The translations under genes and the position numbers were made by a program. 23,450 bases of DNA. It comes from Anaerohabitans sp036788095 (GTDB lineage Bacteria > Zhuqueibacterota > Zhuqueibacteria > Residuimicrobiales > Residuimicrobiaceae). The notes beneath the pieces are model-generated. The model saw only the letters and a list, made by a program, of their open reading frames with translations, did no database searches and was not told where the DNA came from. Within the stretch, counting starts at the first letter, position 1; every line of letters begins with the position of its first letter. Shown here piece by piece: positions 15,106-20,757 of this stretch. The stretch is from the NCBI GenBank assembly GCA_036788095.1, contig DAIQOA010000056.1:1-23450 (forward strand). The letters are read 5' to 3'.

Positions 15106-16647
15106 TCAAAAAATATTTACCGTTTGAGATTCGCCCTCGCCGAGGCTCTGACGATCCAGCCAGTTCCAGAAGCGGAATTTCGTCAGGGCCTGCCCCTGAT
15201 ACACCGCGTCAGAACAGGCTTTGCAGCGTCGATGGATATCCTTTTTCATCGTATCGGTGAGAGCGTCGGCATCCAGATAGGCAAGGTGTTCAGCAAAGGA
15301 TTCTCCCTCCGCCTCTGTGCCGAACACGGGGCCAAGCGTTTTGCGGCCGAACTGACGCAGGGAATCCTCCGGCCAATGGATAAAATGACAAAACGCCAGA
15401 TAGTTCAGCGCAGCAGGAATATGCATGCTGGACACTTCGCCGTGGATGCTCACCCCTTCGAGGCCTGAGCGAAAAGCACGCAAGCAACCCTCTTTGATCG
15501 AACTGATAACTTGATGATATCGAGTCCGGCCGTACCATTGACTGCCCTGGTGAAGAAAACCCACACTGCGTTCGGACGGGGGTTTTACTTCAGTCGGCCA
15601 GGTATCGCCGAACAACGATTCGCTTGGCGCGCCGTTATCCAGATAAAGAGTCAGCGCTAACGGCGATGGACGGACCATATGGGTGAGCGTCCACTGACAC
15701 AGACTGTCATGGGCCAGCCGGTCGAACATCGCCGGCCGGCGACACTCTAGAAAAGCCGCTTGTTCCTTTTTTTTCGACCCAGACCCCGGAACGAAACCCT
15801 TGTAGGTGGCCCAGGTGATGCTCTGTTCCCGGCTGCGGCCGCGCAAAGCCTGAAGCGCAGGTTTGTAGCCTAAATACTGGTGAAACCAGAAAAGCGGCTC
15901 ATCCTGCGGCCATTGCCTGCGGCGCTCTGCACAACGGGAACAATGGCAGACAAGAAAATCGCCGTTTTCAAGATTGACTCCGCCGATGGCAAACTCTTTG
16001 AACAGCCAATATAGGCTTTCCTGCAGCCATTCGATAAAGCCCGGGTGCGTCGGACAGATGCCATGTTGGTCACGGTTGCCCTTTTCGTCGACCCGGCAGG
16101 CATCAGGATGGCGTTTAACAAACGTCTCGAGGTTATAGGGATGGTCGCCCTCGTAATACACGCCGCCGTACCAGGTGGTGCCCACGCCGGGCATAACCGC
16201 CACGCCGCGCGAGGCGGCGTAATCGGCCAACCGTTTGGCAGAATCGATGCCCCCATGCGAATCACGGAGAAAACCCCAGACGACCAAACCATGCACCCCA
16301 AGACCTGCCGCGAGGTCTATCAGACGGCGATAATCCTCAAGAAAGGTCTCCGGACGCTTCAAGTAGCGGTTTTTACAGCCGAAATTCTGCATGCCCGGGT
16401 CGTCCCATGACCAGTTGGTGGAATGATCCCAAGTCCAGAAATAGGAGCGAGCTAAAGCGGGAGCAGGGCGATCGAGCTTCCAGATCATACGCTCAGTCGC
16501 CGCAGAGCCAACTGCCGGCGGTGCAATAGAGGCGATCATGCCGGACGCACGATGAAGCGGCAAGGCAGCGCCAAGCGCACCTGCGGCGGCCGTTCGCAGC
16601 AGGTCGCGTCGATTGATGCCGTTATGGCCGATATTAGTAGGAATCAC
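15106..16647 (-). CDS. Tat-exported TIM-barrel-like protein, putative glycoside hydrolase
   Basis: 513 residues from a GTG start (16645-16647) with AGAGG upstream. A twin-arginine signal (NRRDLLRTAAAGALGAALPL, R13/R14) predicts export of a folded protein. The body begins 'RSYFWTWDHSTNWSWDDPG' and continues with barrel-like strands: 'GLVVWGFLRDSHGG', 'GVAVMPGVGTTWYGG', 'GGVNLENGDFLVCHCSRC' and 'GVSIHGEVSSMH'. E227 and D230 in the NLENGD strand end are candidate catalytic acids. The CHCSRC cluster (C234, C236, C239) could bind metal. I recall similar uncharacterised proteins from Planctomycetes, with resemblance to hexosaminidase- or glucuronidase-like barrels, but cannot assign a CAZy family. 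Tat export may mean a cofactor or metal is inserted in the cytoplasm. It is transcribed divergently from the ABC importer, with matched promoters between them, which supports a sugar-related role. Confidence 0.75.
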   Translation of the reverse strand: MIPTNIGHNGINRRDLLRTAAAGALGAALPLHRASGMIASIAPPAVGSAATERMIWKLDRPAPALARSYFWTWDHSTNWSWDDPGMQNFGCKNRYLKRPETFLEDYRRLIDLAAGLGVHGLVVWGFLRDSHGGIDSAKRLADYAASRGVAVMPGVGTTWYGGVYYEGDHPYNLETFVKRHPDACRVDEKGNRDQHGICPTHPGFIEWLQESLYWLFKEFAIGGVNLENGDFLVCHCSRCAERRRQWPQDEPLFWFHQYLGYKPALQALRGRSREQSITWATYKGFVPGSGSKKKEQAAFLECRRPAMFDRLAHDSLCQWTLTHMVRPSPLALTLYLDNGAPSESLFGDTWPTEVKPPSERSVGFLHQGSQWYGRTRYHQVISSIKEGCLRAFRSGLEGVSIHGEVSSMHIPAALNYLAFCHFIHWPEDSLRQFGRKTLGPVFGTEAEGESFAEHLAYLDADALTDTMKKDIHRRCKACSDAVYQGQALTKFRFWNWLDRQSLGEGESQTVNIF

Positions 16648-16698
16648 AGGGCGCCTCTTCTTCTGGGAAATTGCCAGCTTGGACTCTGGCCCATTGGA

Positions 16699-16730
16699 AA
16701 ATTAGCCAACTGGTTTTCAAAATACAAGAT
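16699..16730 (-). promoter_or_regulatory. Predicted promoter for the Tat-protein/DUF169 operon (TTGTAT-17-TAATTT)
   Basis: On the minus strand the 12-base element ATCTTGTATTTT (16719-16730) supplies the -35 TTGTAT (16722-16727). After exactly 17 bases comes TAATTT (16699-16704). Transcription would start near 16692, about 45 bases before the GTG start. A small dyad GCCAG/CTGGC (16673-16677 and 16686-16690) lies right after the predicted start. Confidence 0.5.
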
Positions 16731-16838
16731 AAAATAAAACAGAGATCGACCGGCGGCGTGGATTTTATCGAACTGGAACGGACGAACCCAAGAATGCGGC
16801 AGTCCCTTCGTTTGAGCGAAGAAAAAATCTTGTATTTT
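16719..16838. repeat. Perfect 12-bp inverted repeat forming the -35 regions of divergent promoters
   Basis: AAAATACAAGAT (16719-16730) and ATCTTGTATTTT (16827-16838) are exact reverse complements with 108 bp between centres. Read outward, each arm is ATCTTGTATTTT and sits in the -35 position of a promoter for the gene on that side. The arms are therefore better seen as two copies of one element facing apart than as a hairpin. They lie in the 386-base gap 16648-17033, which has no credible ORF. Confidence 0.6.
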
Positions 16839-16858
16839 AGGTCATTACTTGGCATATT
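16827..16858 (+). promoter_or_regulatory. Predicted promoter for the ABC importer operon (TTGTAT-17-CATATT)
   Basis: The right-hand copy of the 12-base element carries TTGTAT (16830-16835). After exactly 17 bases comes CATATT (16853-16858), followed by TAGAGGC. Transcription would start near 16865, giving a leader of about 170 bases. The perfect dyad at 16878-16895 falls at about +14 to +31 of this transcript. Confidence 0.5.
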
Positions 16859-16877
16859 TAGAGGCTGAGGTCAGTGT

Positions 16878-16895
16878 CGCCTGGTTTTCCAGGCG
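16878..16895. promoter_or_regulatory. Perfect 18-bp dyad, candidate operator or leader hairpin
   Basis: CGCCTGG-TTTT-CCAGGCG is a perfect 7-bp stem with a four-base loop, followed by another CCAGG. No T-run follows, so it is not a terminator. Its place just downstream of the predicted start of the ABC operon is typical of a roadblock operator for a dimeric repressor such as a LacI-family sugar regulator. That is inference, since no regulator gene is in the window. Confidence 0.5.
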
Positions 16896-17033
16896 CCAGG
16901 GATCAGCTCTTTTCGGAAAGTCAGCGCTCTCGAACTAATACCCCTTCCGGGGTTGCACGTTTGATCATCGCGCAGATGATAACATGCTCATCGCCATCCA
17001 TCACGAACCGCAACAGCCGATCGGTGAAAGTGT

Positions 17034-18269
17034 ATGCGCCGAGTCATTCTAGCCTTGCTTGTATGCGCAGCCTGTCTTTGCTCCTGTAGCGGCAAAGAGG
17101 GACATCGTATTCTGGTGTGGCATTCCATGCGGCCGGTGGAAGCGGAATTGTTGCGCCAGGAGCTGGCCGAATTCGCCCGGCGCCATCCGGGCTGGGAATT
17201 CGATGAATTGTACTATCAAAACGAGACCGCGCGCACCAATTACATCATCTCCGCTTTGGGCGGATCAGGGCCGGAGCTTTTTTGGGGGGCCAACGATAAC
17301 ATCGGTCCTTTTATCGAAATGGGCGTGATTCAACCTCTGGAGGGGCTGGTCAGCCAGGCCTTCTTGGACAGTTTTCTCACCGAACCGTTTGCCGCTAACA
17401 CGCGGCTGGACGGCCACCTCTGGCAAATCGCCGATCGGGTCGGCAATCATCTCTGCCTGGTTTACAACAAAAAACTCATCGCCGCACCGCCGCAAACCAT
17501 GAGCGAACTGATCCGGATGGGGCAAAAACTCACTGTCGATAAAAACGGCGATGGCAAGCCGGAACAATACGCCCTGGTTTGGAATTATACCGAGCCCTTT
17601 TTCGCCGTGCCTTTTATCGGCGGCTATGGGGGTTGGATCATCGACGAGGAGACGCGCACGCCGACTCTGAATACGGATGCGGTCGTCAAGGCCTGTCAGC
17701 TGATCTATGACCTGGGACATCGCTACCACATCATTCCGCAGGAATGCGATTATGAAATAGCCAATGCCCTGTTCAAGGACGGCTACGCCGCCATGATCAT
17801 CAACGGCAGCTGGTCCTGGGGCACCTATCTGGAAAACGGCATCGATATGGGCATCGCCCGAATACCCATGATCGACGAGACCGGATTGTGGCCCGCCCCC
17901 ATGGTTTCACCGCTGGGGTATTCGCTCAACGTCAACACTACGGGGGCCGAACGCGATATGGCATTGCGGCTTTTGCATCATCTGACCAGCACCGCGGTAC
18001 AGCTGAAATTCACCCGGCTTTCAGTTTCGCTGCCGTCGCGCAAGGACGGATTCACTTCACCCGAGGTGAAGGACAACCAACTGGTCAGCGCTTCATTGGC
18101 GCAGATGCGCGTCGGCCGCCCGATGTCGCCGATCACCGAGATGCGCTGGATCTGGGACGCCATGCGTCCCAGCTATCAAGCCGTCTTCACCGGCCGAACC
18201 AAGCCGCAAGCGGCGGCGCGCGAGATGCAGACGCTCGCGGAAAAACTCATTCGAGAAAACAGGGAGTGA
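17034..18269 (+). CDS. ABC sugar importer, extracellular substrate-binding lipoprotein (MalE-like, family 1)
   Basis: 411 residues. The signal peptide MRRVILALLVCAACLCSC ends in a lipobox LCSC (C18), giving a lipid-anchored periplasmic protein. The fold marks of family-1 solute-binding proteins are clear: 'ILVWHSMRPVEAELLRQELAEFARRHPGWEF' at the start, 'SGPELFWGANDNIGPFIEMGVIQPLEG', then 'GHLWQIADRVGNHLCLVYNKKLI', 'GYAAMIINGSWSWGTYLENGIDMGIARIPM' and a late 'VSPLGYSLNV'. Such proteins bind oligosaccharides or glycosides for two MalF/MalG-type permeases. These permeases are the next two genes, the first only 7 bases downstream. The ribosome-binding site is weak (GGTGAAAG). The ligand cannot be read from the sequence; the neighbouring GH78 gene suggests rhamnose-containing oligosaccharides or products. 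Confidence 0.92.
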   Translation: MRRVILALLVCAACLCSCSGKEGHRILVWHSMRPVEAELLRQELAEFARRHPGWEFDELYYQNETARTNYIISALGGSGPELFWGANDNIGPFIEMGVIQPLEGLVSQAFLDSFLTEPFAANTRLDGHLWQIADRVGNHLCLVYNKKLIAAPPQTMSELIRMGQKLTVDKNGDGKPEQYALVWNYTEPFFAVPFIGGYGGWIIDEETRTPTLNTDAVVKACQLIYDLGHRYHIIPQECDYEIANALFKDGYAAMIINGSWSWGTYLENGIDMGIARIPMIDETGLWPAPMVSPLGYSLNVNTTGAERDMALRLLHHLTSTAVQLKFTRLSVSLPSRKDGFTSPEVKDNQLVSASLAQMRVGRPMSPITEMRWIWDAMRPSYQAVFTGRTKPQAAAREMQTLAEKLIRENRE

Positions 18270-18276
18270 GGCGGCG

Positions 18277-19164
18277 ATGAGCGGCACAGACCTGCAAAAG
18301 AACCGGTTGGCGTATCTTTTCACCATGCCTGCGTTTTTCCTCATGGCCATGATGATCGTCTACCCCTTTGTCTACAACGTCGTGATCTCTTTTTCCAACA
18401 TGAACTTGAGTCATTTTCGCGATTGGCATTTAGTGGGCGGACGCAATTATCTGCAGGTGTTCACCGATGCCGCCTTCTGGTACTATCTGCGTAAAACCAT
18501 CCTGTGGACCGCCATCAATGTTTTCTTCCATGTGACCATCGGTGTTTCTCTGGCGCTGATCCTGAACGAAGACATCAAGGGCAAAACCATTTTTCGCACG
18601 CTGCTCATTCTGCCTTGGGCGGTGCCGCAGTATATTACCGCGCTCACCTGGCGCGGCATGTTCAACGCCGAATACGGCTCGGTGAACCTGCTGTTGGGAA
18701 AACTTTTCGGCATCAGTGTGCCCTGGTTGACGTCGGAATGGGGCGCCTTTACCGCCTGCCTGATCACCAACATCTGGCTGGGTTTTCCCTTTATGATGAT
18801 TATCGCGCTCGGCGGGCTGCAAAGCATCCCCGCCGAATTGTATGAAGCGGCGGAAATCGACGGTTCAAGCTGGCACCACAAGCTGCGCCACATCACGCTG
18901 CCGTTGCTCAAACCAGTCATGGTGCCGGCCATCACGTTGGGCGTGATATGGACTTTTAATAATTTCAATGTGGTGTGGCTGGTCAGCAACGGCGGCGAGC
19001 CTTCGGATCGCACCCATATTCTGGTGTCATGGATTTACAAGAGCGCGTTCACCTATTTTCGCATCGGCCATGCCGCCGCTTTTTCCATGATCATCTTTGC
19101 AATCCTACTGCTGTTCAGCTGGAATTTCATCCGCCGCACCAAGGCGTCGGAGACGGTGTATTAA
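18277..19164 (+). CDS. ABC sugar importer permease, MalF/UgpA-like
   Basis: 295 residues with six membrane helices: roughly 11-38, 72-96, 106-126, 158-180, 215-235 and a last one in 'AAAFSMIIFAILLLFSWNFI'. The cytoplasmic EAA loop that docks the ATPase is EAAEIDGSSWHHKLRHITLP at 190-209, a good match to the family consensus (EAA---DG---------I--P). The length is usual for the short MalF-like group, which lacks the large periplasmic loop of E. coli MalF. It forms the channel with the product of the third gene. It starts 7 bases after the binding protein, so it is in the same operon. No ATP-binding subunit is encoded in the window. Such importers often use a shared MsmX/UgpC-like ATPase made elsewhere. 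Confidence 0.93.
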   Translation: MSGTDLQKNRLAYLFTMPAFFLMAMMIVYPFVYNVVISFSNMNLSHFRDWHLVGGRNYLQVFTDAAFWYYLRKTILWTAINVFFHVTIGVSLALILNEDIKGKTIFRTLLILPWAVPQYITALTWRGMFNAEYGSVNLLLGKLFGISVPWLTSEWGAFTACLITNIWLGFPFMMIIALGGLQSIPAELYEAAEIDGSSWHHKLRHITLPLLKPVMVPAITLGVIWTFNNFNVVWLVSNGGEPSDRTHILVSWIYKSAFTYFRIGHAAAFSMIIFAILLLFSWNFIRRTKASETVY

Positions 19165-19287
19165 AGAAACGGATCAGACTGCAACGATGGAGAGCAAGTT
19201 CGCCTTAAATGTTTGGCCAGTCCGCTGTCCTGGGCAAAATTCATTGAGCGATGACGATTTATCGCATGGCCGTTTATTCACGCCGGG

Positions 19288-20139
19288 ATGTTAAATATGC
19301 GCAAGCCTCGTGAGTTATCTTTAGCGGGAAAGTTCGGCGCCTATGCCGTGCTGATCGTATTCAGCCTGTTCGCGATTTACCCGATTCTGCAGGTGATCTC
19401 CATTTCGTTGCGCCCCGGCGACCGGCTGCTGAGCAAATCCCTGGCCATCATTCCACCGGACGCGACGCTTTCCACCTACACACGCCTCTTCACCCAGGAG
19501 CCGTTTCTGCGCTGGCTGGCCAACAGCGTGGTGGTTTCTCTGACCGTGACCATCATCGGCACCGGGCTGGCGGCCATGGCTGGGTATGCGTTTTCGCGCT
19601 ACAAATTCCGCGGTCGCGACACGGCCATGATCGGCCTCATCACCACGCAGATGTTCCCCGTCACCATGCTGCTCCTGCCGTTGTTTATTCTGATCATCAA
19701 GATCAAGGCCTATGACAACTATCTCGGGCTGATCATCGCCTATTCCGCAACCGCTCTGCCCTTCACCATCTGGCAGATGAAGGGATTTTACGATACCATA
19801 CCCTACAGCCTGGAAGAGGCCGCGAGCATCGACGGCTGTTCGCCGCAAGTCACCTTCTGGCGTATTGTGCTGCCGCTGGCGGCGCCGGCCCTGGTGATCA
19901 CCGCGCTGTTTTCCTTCATGACCGCCTGGAGCGAGTATCTGGTCGCTGCCGTGCTCATTCAGGATAAGACCATGTTTACACTGCCGCTGGGGCTTAAAAT
20001 GTTCCAGTCCAATATGGAAGTGGCGTGGGGATTGTATTCAGCCGGCGCGGTGGTGGTGAGCCTTCCGGTGGTGCTGTTGTTTTTGTTCCTCAGCCGTTGG
20101 CTAGTTTCAGGGCTCACGCTGGGAAGCGTCAAAGGGTGA
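19288..20139 (+). CDS. ABC sugar importer permease, MalG/UgpE-like
   Basis: 283 residues with six membrane helices, the first at about 16-40, and the EAA loop EEAASIDGCSPQVTFWRIVLP at 176-196. The motif 'TQEPFLRWLANSVVVSLTVTIIGT' and 'AGYAFSRYKFRGRDT' is typical of MalG-like subunits. Starts at ATG 19288 or ATG 19297 are both possible; neither has a strong ribosome-binding site. The 123-base gap after the first permease is longer than usual for an importer operon and contains no ORF or clear promoter, so co-transcription is still likely. With the previous two genes it forms a MalE-F-G set; the ATPase is missing here. It is the last gene before a 618-base gap. Confidence 0.93.
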   Translation: MLNMRKPRELSLAGKFGAYAVLIVFSLFAIYPILQVISISLRPGDRLLSKSLAIIPPDATLSTYTRLFTQEPFLRWLANSVVVSLTVTIIGTGLAAMAGYAFSRYKFRGRDTAMIGLITTQMFPVTMLLLPLFILIIKIKAYDNYLGLIIAYSATALPFTIWQMKGFYDTIPYSLEEAASIDGCSPQVTFWRIVLPLAAPALVITALFSFMTAWSEYLVAAVLIQDKTMFTLPLGLKMFQSNMEVAWGLYSAGAVVVSLPVVLLFLFLSRWLVSGLTLGSVKG

Positions 20140-20208
20140 TGCCGTTTCAGCGGATTCAGCATCCAAAACCAGCATAATTAGTCTTTCATCCCGTTTTCTG
20201 CTAATTTC

Positions 20209-20240
20209 TGCTTGTTTTTAGCACCCTATTTAGCTAATAT
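20209..20240 (+). promoter_or_regulatory. Candidate promoter for the TonB-dependent receptor (TTGTTT-17-TAATAT)
   Basis: TTGTTT (20212-20217) and TAATAT (20235-20240) are exactly 17 bases apart. The 11 bases TGCTTGTTTTT around the -35 are identical to 8921-8931 before the GH78 operon. GCTAA/TTAGC motifs surround the promoter (20200-20221 and the palindrome TTAGCTAA at 20231-20238). The leader to the receptor start would be about 510 bases, which is long, so a second promoter nearer the gene is possible. Confidence 0.4.
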
Positions 20241-20414
20241 GAATGTGCAAGTTGCGCAAAGAGGGCGTCAAGCATGGACCCGCTGCTGATGTGGGCGTAT
20301 GCACGGGTGGATCTCGCCTTCATGATCCCTTGAAACAAGGATGAAATACTCCGTTTCTTGATCCTGGGATATATCAAATTTCCTATCTATTCCCGCTTCC
20401 GCGAGATTCGAAGG

Positions 20415-20436
20415 ATGCAAATGCCATGCAAATGCC
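20415..20436 (+). repeat. Perfect 11-bp tandem duplication (ATGCAAATGCC x2)
   Basis: ATGCAAATGCC occurs at 20415-20425 and again directly at 20426-20436, followed by a degenerate third stretch (ATTGCCAAATG). One repeat unit equals about one helical turn, so a protein could contact both copies on the same DNA face. It lies in the leader of the TonB-dependent receptor. Confidence 0.6.
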
Positions 20437-20757
20437 TCATTGCCAAATGTCCATCAAGATTTAGTGTGTTATGATGGACCACGGGTTGGGTTGGCTGAAT
20501 TGAGGAGACTGGTTGCCGTGCGGTGCGCGACGCATCGGCCGGGCGCAGTCTGCTTGCAGCATCTTTTGTTTCTTTCACTTCCAAAATCCTCAAGACCATT
20601 CGGGCGGCCATCGAGTGCAGCCTGAGAGTACCTGACGCAGCGGCCATTTTTGTCTGAATGGCGTCGATGATGAATGTACCCGCGCGACGATACTCTTCGA
20701 CTGAGCCCGGGCATCGCCCTCGATGTTTGCATCGTTTCTAAATTGCGGAGACTCTCT

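Larger units (their letters stand above)
20140..20757 (+). other. 618-base non-coding gap before the receptor gene
   Basis: No reading frame here has a ribosome-binding site, a domain or sensible composition. Besides the promoter candidate and the 11-bp tandem repeat listed separately, the gap holds a small hairpin CCTTG-AAA-CAAGG (20328-20340). Around this lies an imperfect dyad formed by the GATC...GAAAC and GTTTC...GATC blocks at about 20324-20369. GGAG at 20747-20750 is the ribosome-binding site of the receptor. It may be a long regulated leader or a decayed gene; I cannot tell. Confidence 0.5.

Noticed and set aside
20387..20647. Small frames on both strands in the receptor leader as a hidden gene
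   Set aside because: No ribosome-binding site, no recognisable motif and poor amino-acid composition on either strand.
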